DNA of 54,638 nt from an uncultured Oscillospiraceae bacterium (lineage in GTDB: Bacteria; Bacillota; Clostridia; Oscillospirales; Oscillospiraceae): contig CALWYL010000007.1 in assembly GCA_944385765.1 (NCBI GenBank), positions 1 to 54,638 of the forward strand. The letters run 5' to 3'. The notes under the pieces are model-generated. The model did not search any database. It was given only the letters and a program-made list of their open reading frames with translations, and was not told the origin of the DNA. Both the position numbers and the translations under genes were made by a program. This document shows, in pieces, positions 23,537 through 31,894 of this stretch; within the stretch, counting starts at the first letter, position 1; every line of letters begins with the position of its first letter.

Positions 23537-24811
23537 TTGATAAGGCTTTATAACGCCCTCGTCATGCCGATGGACGACGGGAGCTGCCGCTGTTTTTCCG
23601 GCGAAGTCTGGACGGACGCGGACAAAATCTCCTACGTGGGCCCGCCGCACGGCCCCATGCCGGACTTTGAGCGGGAGATAGACCTCCGCGGCTCGCTGGT
23701 AATCCCCGGCTTCAAGGACGCGCACACGCACTCCGCCATGACCTTTCTCCGCTCCTACGCCGACGACCTGCCCCTGCTGCGCTGGCTCAATGAGAAGGTC
23801 TTCCCCCTGGAGGACAAACTCAACCCCCAGCGGGTGTACGCCTTCACCCAGCTGGCCGTGCTCGAGTATCTGAGCAGCGGCATAACCGCCAGCTTCGACA
23901 TGTATTTTCACCGCGAGGCCTATGCCCAGGCCAATATAGACCTGGGCTTCCGCAGCGTGATGTGCGGGGCCCTCTCCGAGGGCGACAGCGTGGACATCGC
24001 CGCGGACGACTACGCGAAGTTCAACTCCCTCCACCCCCTCATAAGCTATTTCCCCGGCATGCACGCGGAGTACACCGCCGGGGACACTCTGGGCAGGGAG
24101 CTCTCCGAGCTGGTGCACGAGCTGCGCGCCCCCTTCTGGGCCCACATCTCGGAGACGGAGAGCGAGACCCTGGCTGGCGTGGAGCGCCGCGGCATGACGC
24201 CCACGGAGTACTTCGACTCCCTCGGCCTCTTCGACTACGGCGGCGGCGGCTACCACTGCGTCTGGCTCTCGGACCATGACATGGAGATTTTCGCCCGCAG
24301 AGGGCTCACCGCCGTCACCTGCCCGGCCTCCAACGCCAAGCTCGCCAGCGGCATCGCCCCGCTCTGCGAGCTGTCGCGCCGGGGCATAAAGCTGGCCGTG
24401 GGCACCGACGGTCCCGCCTCCAACAACGCGCTGGACATGTTCCGCGAGCTCTATCTCGCCTGCGTGCTGCAGAAGCTGCGCGAGCGCGACGCCGCGGCCT
24501 GCCCGGCCGAGGGCGTGCTCTACGCCGCCTGCTCCGGCGGCGCGCGGGCCATGGGCCTCGCCGACTGCGACTGCCTGGCCCCCGGCAAGCAGGCGGATAT
24601 CGCGGTCATCGATATGGACCGGCCCAACATGCGCCCCGTCCACTCCCCGGCCAAGAACCTGGTCTACAGCGGCTCCAAGGAGAACGTGCGCCTGACCATG
24701 GTCGCCGGGCACATACTGTACGAGAACGGCGCCTTCCTCAGCGGCGACGCGGAGAGGATATACGCCGAGGCCGAGAAGCACACGAAGGAGCTGATAGAGG
24801 ATGGAACTTAA
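23537..24811 (+). CDS. Amidohydrolase of the SAH/MTA deaminase-like group
   Basis: 424 residues. The metal site is readable: KDAHTHSAMT (HxH), GMHAEYT, WAHISETESE, and the Asp in VGTDGPASNN. The N- and C-terminal beta domain includes LVIPGF and PGKQADIAVID. These motifs fit the cytosine-deaminase-like cluster containing 5-methylthioadenosine/S-adenosylhomocysteine deaminase, but substrate cannot be fixed. TTG 23537 is the start, preceded by AAGGGAAGTG at good spacing. It overlaps the dipeptidase start by 11 bases. Context with a dipeptidase and a cupin suggests salvage or catabolism of nitrogenous compounds. Confidence 0.85.
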   Translation: MIRLYNALVMPMDDGSCRCFSGEVWTDADKISYVGPPHGPMPDFEREIDLRGSLVIPGFKDAHTHSAMTFLRSYADDLPLLRWLNEKVFPLEDKLNPQRVYAFTQLAVLEYLSSGITASFDMYFHREAYAQANIDLGFRSVMCGALSEGDSVDIAADDYAKFNSLHPLISYFPGMHAEYTAGDTLGRELSELVHELRAPFWAHISETESETLAGVERRGMTPTEYFDSLGLFDYGGGGYHCVWLSDHDMEIFARRGLTAVTCPASNAKLASGIAPLCELSRRGIKLAVGTDGPASNNALDMFRELYLACVLQKLRERDAAACPAEGVLYAACSGGARAMGLADCDCLAPGKQADIAVIDMDRPNMRPVHSPAKNLVYSGSKENVRLTMVAGHILYENGAFLSGDAERIYAEAEKHTKELIEDGT

Positions 24812-26210
24812 AGAGCGCATCTCCCAGTGGGTTGACGCCCACCGGGACGAGCTGATACGCGACATAGGCCGCCTGGTGGCCGTGAAGAGCGTCCGCGGCG
24901 AGAGCGCGCCCGGCGCGCCCTTCGGCCCGGGCCCGCGCGCGGCCCTGGACGAGGCCCTGGCCATGTGCCGTGAATACGGCTTTGAGACCGAAATATACGG
25001 CGGCGCCGTGGGCACCGCCAGCTTCAACTCGCTGCCCAGCGCCCTGGATATTCTGGGCCACCTGGACGTGGTGGGCGAGGGCGAGGGCTGGGACACCGAC
25101 CCCTACCGCGCCACTCTCGGTGGGGACGGCTGCCTCTACGGCCGCGGCGTGGACGACGACAAGGGGCCAGTCGTGATGGCCCTCACCGCCCTGCGCTGCC
25201 TGAGGGAGCTGGGCGTGGAGCTGAAGCAGGGCTGCCGCCTCATCATGGGCACGGACGAGGAGTCCGGCTCCGAGGACCTGCCCTATTTCTACGGCGAGAA
25301 CCCCCCCGCCCCCCACACCTTCACCCCCGACACCGGCTTTCCTGTCTACAACACGGAGAAGGGCCGCTGGGCCCCCTCCCTCTCCGCGGCCTGGGACAGC
25401 TCCGGGGCCCTGCCCCGCGTCGCCTCTCTGCAGGGCGGCTTCCGGGTGAACGTCATACCCGGCGACGCCTCCGCCGTGGTGCTGGGCCTGGACGCGGAGA
25501 CCGCTCTCTGGTCCGCGCACAGCGCCGCCGGGGCCTGCGCCGTGGATTTGCTGGCCGAGCCCGTGGAGGGCGGCGTCAGGCTCACCGTGCACGGCACCCA
25601 GGGCCATGCCGCCAGCCCCTGGGAGGCCAACAACGCCCTCACCGCCCTGCTGAGCATACTCAGCGCCCTCCCCCTGGCGGAGGACGCCCCGGTGAACGCC
25701 GCCGTGCGCGCGCTCTCCGAGCTCTTCCCCCACGGGTCCTGGGGCGGCCAGGGCCTGGGCATAGCGCAGTCCGACGAGCTCTGCGGCGAGCTCACCGCCT
25801 CCCTGGACGTCGTCGAGCTCGGCGGGAGCGGCTTTCACGGCTGGCTCGACTGCCGCGTCCCCACCTGCGCCACTGAGGCCAACTGCCGGCTGCCGGCCGT
25901 CCGCGCCCTGGCCGAGTCCGGCATAGCGGCCGAAGGCGCCATGAGCCGCCCGCACCACACCCCCGGCGAGGGGGATTTTGTCCGCACCCTGCTCCGCTGC
26001 TATGAGACCTACACCGGCCTCCGGGGGGAGTGCCTCTCCACCGGCGGCGGCACCTATGTGCACGACATAGAGGGCGGCGTGGGCTTCGGCGTGGCCATGC
26101 CCGGCTTCCAGAGCAACCTGCACGGCGCCAACGAGCGCCTGGACGTCACATCAGCCCTGACGGCGGTCAAGATTTTCGCCCTGGCCGTCTCGGAGCTCTG
26201 CGGAAAATAA
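24801..26210 (+). CDS. pepV: M20-family dipeptidase (PepV-like)
   Basis: 469 residues, the PepV length. Motifs: ILGHLDVVGEGEGW (zinc His, Asp), YGRGVDDDKGP (bridging Asp), MGTDEESGSED (catalytic and metal Glu), and HGANERLDV near the end (metal His). A large lid insert lies between. PepV hydrolyses dipeptides, including those with N-terminal beta-alanine. Start ATG overlaps the amidohydrolase end. One oddity: the lid contains a long Ala/Pro-rich stretch, probably reflecting GC bias. Confidence 0.9.
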   Translation: MELKERISQWVDAHRDELIRDIGRLVAVKSVRGESAPGAPFGPGPRAALDEALAMCREYGFETEIYGGAVGTASFNSLPSALDILGHLDVVGEGEGWDTDPYRATLGGDGCLYGRGVDDDKGPVVMALTALRCLRELGVELKQGCRLIMGTDEESGSEDLPYFYGENPPAPHTFTPDTGFPVYNTEKGRWAPSLSAAWDSSGALPRVASLQGGFRVNVIPGDASAVVLGLDAETALWSAHSAAGACAVDLLAEPVEGGVRLTVHGTQGHAASPWEANNALTALLSILSALPLAEDAPVNAAVRALSELFPHGSWGGQGLGIAQSDELCGELTASLDVVELGGSGFHGWLDCRVPTCATEANCRLPAVRALAESGIAAEGAMSRPHHTPGEGDFVRTLLRCYETYTGLRGECLSTGGGTYVHDIEGGVGFGVAMPGFQSNLHGANERLDVTSALTAVKIFALAVSELCGK

Positions 26211-26226
26211 TAAGGAGGAGAACAAG

Positions 26227-26574
26227 ATGGTCATAAGGTCAGACGAGAGGCCGGTATCGGTCAAAGAGCACATGCGCGACGGCGCGGGGCAGGTAAAGAT
26301 GTGCCCCATCATGTCCGCCGGGCAGCTGCGCAGCGCCGGCAAGCTCTTCAACACCGTCACCCTGGAGAAGGGCTGCGAGGTGGGCTACCACATGCACGTG
26401 GGGGATTGCGAGGCCTATCTCTTCCTCTCCGGCGAGGGCGAGCTGAACGACAACGGCACCGTGACCACGGTGCGCGCCGGCGACGTCAGCTTCACCGAGG
26501 ACGGCGAGGGCCACAGCTTGAAGAACAACTGCGACGAGCCGCTGGTGTTCATCGCGCTCGTGCTGAACAGGTAA
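26227..26574 (+). CDS. Small cupin-domain protein
   Basis: 115 residues forming a single cupin barrel. Metal-ligand motif 1 is GYHMHVGDCEAYLFLSGEGE (two His and a Glu); motif 2 is GDVSFTEDGEGHSLKN. Such proteins can be sugar-binding, metal-binding or dioxygenase-like; the role is unknown. AAGGAGGAG precedes ATG at eight bases. Third in the amidohydrolase operon. Confidence 0.82.
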   Translation: MVIRSDERPVSVKEHMRDGAGQVKMCPIMSAGQLRSAGKLFNTVTLEKGCEVGYHMHVGDCEAYLFLSGEGELNDNGTVTTVRAGDVSFTEDGEGHSLKNNCDEPLVFIALVLNR

Positions 26575-26605
26575 GCAGTCCACATCTAATCGCGGGGGTG
26601 CGCGC

Positions 26606-27043
26606 ATGCTGGAAGAGAGCTTCCTCAGAGTATACGACAAGCTGAAATTTGAGTTCTGCCGCCACGTGTTCTCGCTGGTGCGGGAGCGCGAGGGCTCGCT
26701 GTCCGCCATGGAGGCCTTCTCCCTGGAGGTCATCCACCAGCTCGGCCGGCCGACTATCGGGCAGTTCGCCGATTTCCTCAGCATCTCCCAGTCCAACGCC
26801 ACCTATAAGGTCGCCAGCCTGATACGCAAGGGCTATCTCACCAAGGAGAACTCGGGCGCGGACCGCCGCGAATATTACCTGGTGCTCACCCCCAAATACT
26901 ACGGCTACGTGGGCCGCATGGATGAGGCCATAGCCTCGGCCGTCGGCCGCGCGGAGCAGCGCTATACGCAGCTCGATTTGGAGAAGTTCGCCGCGCTGCT
27001 GGACGACGTGGCCTCCGAGCTGGGCGGAGCGGAGGCCATCTGA
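26606..27043 (+). CDS. MarR-family regulator
   Basis: 145 residues. The winged helix is at about 35-100 (FSLEVIHQLGRPTIGQFADFLSISQSNATYKVASLIRKGYL, with wing GADRREYYLVLT). Flanking helices would make the dimer. It follows the cupin gene after 31 bases and ends the operon, so it may regulate it. No operator-like palindrome was seen at the operon promoter apart from the -35 overlap region. 27044-27100 downstream holds nothing recognised. Confidence 0.85.
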   Translation: MLEESFLRVYDKLKFEFCRHVFSLVREREGSLSAMEAFSLEVIHQLGRPTIGQFADFLSISQSNATYKVASLIRKGYLTKENSGADRREYYLVLTPKYYGYVGRMDEAIASAVGRAEQRYTQLDLEKFAALLDDVASELGGAEAI

Positions 27044-27100
27044 GCCCCGCCCGCCGCGCGGTCCCCAATCCGCGGATACATTTTTGTGCAACTTGCCGGT

Positions 27101-27129
27101 TTGACAAATCACCTCCGCGCGTCTATACT
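27101..27129 (+). promoter_or_regulatory. Promoter of the Trp T-box / trpB2 unit
   Basis: TTGACA (27101-27106), 17 bases, TATACT (27124-27129). Near-consensus; start expected near 27136. Confidence 0.8.
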
Positions 27130-27135
27130 TTGAAT

Positions 27136-27391
27136 CAATCAAACCGATGACTGAGAAGAGTACCCGAGGCAGAGGCTCCCAGAGAGCGGCGCGTATGCTG
27201 TGAGCGCCGCAGCGCGAAACCACGGGGAATGGACTCAGGAGGGGAGCGAAGCTAACTCCCGGGAGGCGCCCGTTACAGCGTCGGCCGCGTGATGGCGCGG
27301 GCAGAGTGGGCGCAAGCCAATTTGGGTGGCACCGCAGGTATGTTTGTTCCTGTCCCAAAGGCCGTATAGGGTCTTTGGGGCTTATTTTTTT
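27136..27391 (+). ncRNA. T-box riboswitch, tryptophan specifier (UGG)
   Basis: The leader holds the hallmarks of a T-box: an AGAGAG region in stem I, the specifier-loop context GAA-TGG-ACTC with the Trp codon at 27230-27232, and the conserved T-box GGGTGGCACCGCAG at 27324-27337, which pairs with the uncharged tRNA end. A terminator hairpin follows (CCCAAAG / CTTTGGG, then T-run, to 27391). Uncharged tRNA-Trp should stabilise the antiterminator and switch on the downstream gene. The Trp codon fits the tryptophan-synthase-like product. Stem I pairing was not folded by computer. Confidence 0.9.
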
Positions 27392-27435
27392 GCTGAATCC
27401 CCCACGGGTTCAAATAAATCACGGAGGTATGTATC

Positions 27436-28806
27436 ATGACCGAGAACAAGATCCCCTACAAAATCTATCTTGAAGAAAGCGAGATGCCCACGGCGTGGTA
27501 CAACGTCCGCGCGGACATGCCCACAAAGCCGGCGCCTCTGCTCAACCCCGCCACCGGCGAGCCCTGCACCGCCGAGGAGCTGGGCCACGTCTTCTGCGAC
27601 GAGCTGGTGGCCCAGGAGCTGGACAACGACAACCGCTACATCCCCATCCCGCAGGAGATACGCGACTTCTACAAGATGTACCGCCCCAGCCCGCTGGTCA
27701 GGGCCTATTGCCTGGAGGAGAAGCTGGGCACCCCGGCGAAGATATACTACAAGTTTGAGGGCAACAACACCTCCGGCTCGCACAAGCTCAACAGCGCCAT
27801 AGCCCAGGCCTATTACGCCAAGAACCAGGGCCTCAGGGGCGTGACCACGGAGACCGGCGCCGGCCAGTGGGGCACGGCCCTGGCCATGGCCTGCGGCTAC
27901 CTGGGCCTGGACTGCAAGGTCTACATGGTCAAGTGCTCCTATGAGCAGAAGCCCTTCCGCCGCGAGGTCATGCGCACCTACGGCGCCACCGTCACCCCCA
28001 GCCCCAGCATGACCACCGAGGTCGGCCGCAGGATTCTCGCCCTTGACCCCCAGACCACCGGCTCTCTGGGCTGCGCGATAAGCGAGGCCGTGGAGGACGC
28101 CACCACCCACGAGGGCTACCGCTACGTGCTCGGCAGCGTGCTCAACCAGGTGCTGCTGCACCAGAGCGTCATCGGCGTGGAGTGCAAGACCGCCATGGAC
28201 AAGTACGGCGTGGTGCCCGACATCATCATCGGCTGCGCCGGCGGCGGCAGCAACCTCGGCGGCCTGATAAGCCCCTTCATGGGCGAGATGCTGCGCGGCG
28301 AGCGCAGCTACCAGTTCATCGCCGTGGAGCCCGCCAGCTGCCCCAGCCTCACCCGCGGCGTCTTTGCCTACGACTACTGCGACACGGGCAAGGTCTGCCC
28401 CCTGGCCAAGATGTACACCCTGGGCAGCGGCTTCATCCCCTCCGCCAACCACGCCGGCGGGCTGCGCTACCACGGCATGAGCCCCGTCCTCAGCGAGCTC
28501 TACCACGAGGGTCTGATGGAGGCGCGCAGCGTCGAGCAGACCAAGGTGTTCGAGGCGGCGGAGTACTTCGCCCGCGTAGAGGGCATACTGCCCGCGCCGG
28601 AGAGCAGCCACGCCATCCGCGTGGCCATCGACGAGGCCATAAAGTGCCGCGAGACGGGCGAGGAAAAGACCATCCTCTTCGGCCTCACCGGCACCGGCTA
28701 CTTCGACCTCTACGCCTACCAGAAGTTCAACGACGGCGTCATGGACGACTACGTCCCCACCGACGAGGAGCTCCAGTCCAGCTTCGCCACCCTGCCGAGG
28801 GTGTGA
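27436..28806 (+). CDS. trpB: Tryptophan synthase beta chain, TrpB2 type
   Basis: 456 residues, longer than TrpB1 (about 400) and typical of TrpB2. The PLP lysine motif is in NNTSGSHKLNSA, followed by ETGAGQWGTALA and the phosphate-binding GCAGGGSNLGG. TrpB2 makes tryptophan from indole and serine without TrpA, mainly for indole salvage. No trpA, trpE or trpD is near, which supports a stand-alone salvage role (inference). GGAGG lies eight bases before ATG. It is the only gene between the Trp T-box and a strong terminator. Confidence 0.93.
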   Translation: MTENKIPYKIYLEESEMPTAWYNVRADMPTKPAPLLNPATGEPCTAEELGHVFCDELVAQELDNDNRYIPIPQEIRDFYKMYRPSPLVRAYCLEEKLGTPAKIYYKFEGNNTSGSHKLNSAIAQAYYAKNQGLRGVTTETGAGQWGTALAMACGYLGLDCKVYMVKCSYEQKPFRREVMRTYGATVTPSPSMTTEVGRRILALDPQTTGSLGCAISEAVEDATTHEGYRYVLGSVLNQVLLHQSVIGVECKTAMDKYGVVPDIIIGCAGGGSNLGGLISPFMGEMLRGERSYQFIAVEPASCPSLTRGVFAYDYCDTGKVCPLAKMYTLGSGFIPSANHAGGLRYHGMSPVLSELYHEGLMEARSVEQTKVFEAAEYFARVEGILPAPESSHAIRVAIDEAIKCRETGEEKTILFGLTGTGYFDLYAYQKFNDGVMDDYVPTDEELQSSFATLPRV

Positions 28807-28820
28807 GACACGGGATATGA

Positions 28821-28852
28821 AAAATTCCGGGCCCGCGCGGGCCCGGAATTTT
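28821..28852. terminator. Bidirectional terminator between trpB2 and MATE genes
   Basis: A perfect 32-base palindrome: AAAATTCCGGGCCCGC and its complement. It lies between convergent genes with A/T runs at both ends. Confidence 0.85.
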
Positions 28853-28856
28853 TGCT

Positions 28857-30206
28857 TCAGCTCACACGTTCCCCCCGCCTTTTCAGCTCGCGCAGGAAGG
28901 CGGCCATCAGCACTGCCGAGAGGGCGCCGGCCATCAGCGAGGTCCCGGCGAAGTTCAGCCAGAGCCCGGTCAGGCCCAGCGGCCAGAACAGGGCGATGAA
29001 CAGCAGCGGGAACACCAGCATCACGCCCAGGGATATGGCGGTGGCCCGCCCGGCGTAACCCACGGCGGCCATGCAGTTCTGAGCCGCCATGGAGAGCCAG
29101 CGCGTGAGATAGGCCAGCGCGAAGAGCCTCATGGCCGTGCGGGCCATGTCCATCAGCTCCGAGCTGCCCTCGCCCAGGAACAGGGAGGCTATCTGCTCGG
29201 GGAAGAGCAGCAGGGAACACGAGAACACCAGCGACACCGCCGCGCATGCGGTGAAGCAGCAGCCCTCTATACTCCTCACCCTGCCATAGCTGCCCGCACC
29301 CCAGTTGTAGCCCACAGCCGGCTGCAGCGAGTCGCACATGCCGTACATCAGCGGCCTCGCCAGGTCCTCCGTGTACATCAGCACGCCGTAGACGTTCACG
29401 GCGTCCTGCCCGCCGAAGCGCAGCAGCAGCGTGTTCATCAGTATGCTGGTCACGCGCCCGGCTATGTTGTTCAAAAAGCTGGGGCTGCCGCAGGCGGCTA
29501 TGGTCCTCAGCGTCGCCCAGGAGAAGCGCGGGCGCACAAACTTCAGCTGTCTCCTGCCGCGGACGAACACGCTCAGGGCAATGAGCGCGCAAATCATCAT
29601 GCCCAGGCAGGTGGCCAGGGCGGCGGCCCAGATGCCCAGATCGAGCACCACCAGGAAGGTCAGCTCAATCGCCACGCTGAGGGCGGACATCAATATGTTC
29701 AGCAGCATGCTCCCGCGTATCAGCCCGCAGATGCGCATGTAGTTGTCCATGGCGAACACTATGGTGGTCAGGGGTGAACACAGGGCGTAGACGCGCAGGT
29801 ACTGCACCGCCAGGGAGAGCAGCTCGCCCTCCGCCCCCACTATGCCTATCAGCCAGGGGGCGGCGAAATACAGCACGGCCCCGCTGAGTATGCCCGCCAG
29901 CAGTATCAGTATGCAGGCGCAGGTGAATATGTTGTTGGCCTCGCGCTCGCGCTTGGCCCCCAGGGCGATGGATATGGGCACGGCCGAGCCCACGCCTATG
30001 AGGTCGGCGAGGGCGAAGTTGATTATGACGAAGGGGAAGGCCAGGTTGAGCGCCGCGAAGGGCGTGTCCCCCAGCACCTGCCCCACCAGGATGCCGTCTA
30101 TCATCGTGTAGAGCGACGAGGCCACCATGCTCACAGCTCCGGGCAGGGCCGCCGTGAAGAACAGCCGCACGGGCGGCGTGTTTATGAACAGCTCTCTCGA
30201 GTCCAT
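28857..30206 (-). CDS. MATE-family efflux transporter
   Basis: 449 residues with 12 hydrophobic segments in two similar halves. Typical MATE segments are TPPVRLFFTAALPGAVSM, LAFPFVIINFALADLIGVGSAVP and the half-2 counterpart FLNNIAGRVTSILMNTLLL. MATE proteins export drugs or metabolites using Na+ or H+. ATG 30206 is used, with GAGAGGGAAC ahead; it overlaps the MarR stop by one base. Its repressor gene is directly upstream. Confidence 0.9.
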   Translation of the reverse strand: MDSRELFINTPPVRLFFTAALPGAVSMVASSLYTMIDGILVGQVLGDTPFAALNLAFPFVIINFALADLIGVGSAVPISIALGAKREREANNIFTCACILILLAGILSGAVLYFAAPWLIGIVGAEGELLSLAVQYLRVYALCSPLTTIVFAMDNYMRICGLIRGSMLLNILMSALSVAIELTFLVVLDLGIWAAALATCLGMMICALIALSVFVRGRRQLKFVRPRFSWATLRTIAACGSPSFLNNIAGRVTSILMNTLLLRFGGQDAVNVYGVLMYTEDLARPLMYGMCDSLQPAVGYNWGAGSYGRVRSIEGCCFTACAAVSLVFSCSLLLFPEQIASLFLGEGSSELMDMARTAMRLFALAYLTRWLSMAAQNCMAAVGYAGRATAISLGVMLVFPLLFIALFWPLGLTGLWLNFAGTSLMAGALSAVLMAAFLRELKRRGERVS

Positions 30207-30658
30207 CAAGTTCCCTCTCTGTTGAAAATATGTCTCTCAAATTCCTCGCGCAGGTGTTCGGTGAAGCTCTCCACAGCGCCCACGAATCCGGTGCCGAACT
30301 CCTCCATTGTGAGGTCCATGGCCTCCCTCTCGGCCAGGCACATGCCGCTCAGCAGTCCCTCCGCGTATTCCCGGCCGGAGGGCGTGAGCTCTATGAGCTT
30401 CTCCTTGCCCTCGCCCAGGCTGATGTGCCCCGCAGCCAGGCACTCGCGCGTCACGGTGTTCAGCGTGGTCTTGGGTATCAGCAGCTCCTCGCATATCTGC
30501 TTCTGGGAGCGCGGCCGCCCGTCGAGAAGGGCATAAAGAAGGCTGAGCATGTTCTCCGAGATGCCCAGCGCCCTTGCCGCCATGTAGTAGAGCCCGTCTA
30601 TCCTGTTTGAGCTCGCGTACAGCCTGTCCACATATGACAGCGTGTCCTCCACCGCCAT
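30206..30658 (-). CDS. MarR-family repressor of the MATE operon
   Basis: 150 residues. Winged helix at about 35-100 (ENMLSLLYALLDGRPRSQKQICEELLIPKTTLNTVTRECL; wing GEGKEKLIELTPSG). The ATG at 30658 is used because longer frames begin inside the upstream palindrome and at or before the predicted transcription start. A GTG nine bases later has better spacing from GGGGGG and is an alternative. It probably binds the duplicated palindrome over its own promoter and is released by a MATE substrate. Confidence 0.88.
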   Translation of the reverse strand: MAVEDTLSYVDRLYASSNRIDGLYYMAARALGISENMLSLLYALLDGRPRSQKQICEELLIPKTTLNTVTRECLAAGHISLGEGKEKLIELTPSGREYAEGLLSGMCLAEREAMDLTMEEFGTGFVGAVESFTEHLREEFERHIFNREGT

Positions 30659-30673
30659 CCCCCCATTGAAAGC

Positions 30674-30731
30674 AAAATACGAATCCGTACTATCCGGCGC
30701 CAACGCCAAGTATAGTACGGATTCGTATTTT
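30674..30731. promoter_or_regulatory. Perfect 20-bp inverted repeat, MarR-type double operator
   Basis: Arms at 30674-30693 and 30712-30731 are exact reverse complements, separated by 18 bases. Each arm contains TACG-AATC-CGTA, itself a palindrome outside its 4-base centre. So two operator copies lie 38 bases apart: one over the promoter spacer, one just after the start site. Confidence 0.75.
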
Positions 30732-30737
30732 TGTCAA
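30709..30737 (-). promoter_or_regulatory. Promoter of the MarR-MATE operon
   Basis: Minus strand: TTGACA (30732-30737), 17 bases, TATACT (30709-30714). The right operator arm fills the spacer and reaches the -10 box, so binding would block polymerase. Confidence 0.8.
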
Positions 30738-30765
30738 GTCCTGTCGTTGTGCGGCCCCGTGCCGC

Positions 30766-31641
30766 TCAGGTCCTCTCTCTGCCCACGAAGAACACCGAGA
30801 TGAGGCCCGGCCCGGTGTGCGCCCCGATGATGGGCCCGATGTGGGTGTAGAACACGTCCCTGAAGCCGCACTCGGCCCTCAGGGCCTCGCCATACTCCCT
30901 GGCCTTCTCCGGCGCGTCGGCCTCCGAGATGATGAGTGTCTGCCCGGCGGCGTCCACCACCAGCTCCTTCACATCCCTGATGAGCTTTTTGAAGCACTGC
31001 TTGTCCCCGCGCACCTTCTGCCAGACCTCCAGGTGGCCCTCATAGTCCAGGTGCATTATGGGCACTATGTTCAGCGCGGTGCCGAAAGCGGCCGCCGTCC
31101 TGCTCACGCGCCCGCCCCTGTAGAGGTAGGTGAGGTCGTTGGTGGTAAAGATGGAGTTGACGTTGTGCGCCACGCCCTCCAGCTCGCGGGCGTTGTCCTC
31201 CAGGCCCAGGCCCTCGCCGCGGTTTTTCACCGCCCGCAGGACCATCAGCCCGAATCCGGCGGAGGCGTTGGCGGAGTCCACCACCCGGCAGGACCAGCCG
31301 GGGTACTCCTCCATCAGCGACCCGGCCGCGCTGCGGGCGTTGTCGCAGGAGCCCGAGATGGCGGCGGCCAGAGAGACGTGCAGCACGTCCTCCCCCGCGG
31401 CGGCCAGCGGCCGCCAGAAGTCGATGAACTCGCCGGGGTTTATCTGGCTCGTCCGGGCCACGCCGCCGGCGCGCATCATGTCGTAAAACTGCCGGAAACT
31501 CTCCTCGGTCATGCCGTCGGTCATCGGCTCGCCGTCCATGGTAAACGGCATCTTGTAGGGCAGCACGCCCAGGCTCTCGCAGAGTTCCAGCGACAGGTCG
31601 CAGCCGGAATCCGCGGTGATGCGGTATTTATATTCAGCCAT
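30766..31641 (-). CDS. DegV-family fatty-acid-binding protein
   Basis: 291 residues. Motifs: ITADSGCDLS at the N-terminus, ARTSQINPGEF, VSLAAAISGSCDNARSAA (lipid carboxylate-binding region), TYLYRGGRVSRTAA and the terminal GPIIGAHTGPG. DegV/FakB proteins hold a fatty acid for phosphorylation by FakA; no fakA is present here, so the link is only by family. ATG 31641 is favoured because AAGGAG lies ten bases ahead. It has its own promoter. Confidence 0.9.
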   Translation of the reverse strand: MAEYKYRITADSGCDLSLELCESLGVLPYKMPFTMDGEPMTDGMTEESFRQFYDMMRAGGVARTSQINPGEFIDFWRPLAAAGEDVLHVSLAAAISGSCDNARSAAGSLMEEYPGWSCRVVDSANASAGFGLMVLRAVKNRGEGLGLEDNARELEGVAHNVNSIFTTNDLTYLYRGGRVSRTAAAFGTALNIVPIMHLDYEGHLEVWQKVRGDKQCFKKLIRDVKELVVDAAGQTLIISEADAPEKAREYGEALRAECGFRDVFYTHIGPIIGAHTGPGLISVFFVGRERT

Positions 31642-31673
31642 GAATTTCACTCTCCTTCGGTTTTCTGCCGCTG

Positions 31674-31702
31674 ATTATAGCCTAACAACTGCCATTAATC
31701 AA
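31674..31702 (-). promoter_or_regulatory. Promoter of the first degV gene
   Basis: Minus strand: TTGATT (31697-31702), 17 bases, TATAAT (31674-31679). A palindrome AACTGTG-TATTGT-CACAGTT (31701-31720) touches the upstream side of the -35 box and may bind a regulator. Confidence 0.65.
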
Positions 31703-31823
31703 CTGTGTATTGTCACAGTTAAGATGCGATATCTCCATGTGATGTTCGTTTATTCGCATCATTTCCCGGCAAAACGCTGTAAGCGCCCTCCCTCCCCAGC
31801 CCAGCTTTTGCCCCCGGGGCGGA

Positions 31824-31852
31824 TTGAAAAGCCGCGCCGCTGATGGTATACT
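31824..31852 (+). promoter_or_regulatory. Promoter of the transketolase operon
   Basis: TTGAAA (31824-31829), 17 bases, TATACT (31847-31852), 43 bases before the first ATG. Confidence 0.65.
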
Positions 31853-31894
31853 TATCATATCCGATGTTCATTCCCAACAGACAGGAGGATGCGT

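Noticed and set aside
27382..29592. A 736-codon minus-strand open frame
   Set aside because: It crosses two convergent genes (trpB2 and MATE) and a perfect terminator palindrome, so it cannot be one real gene.
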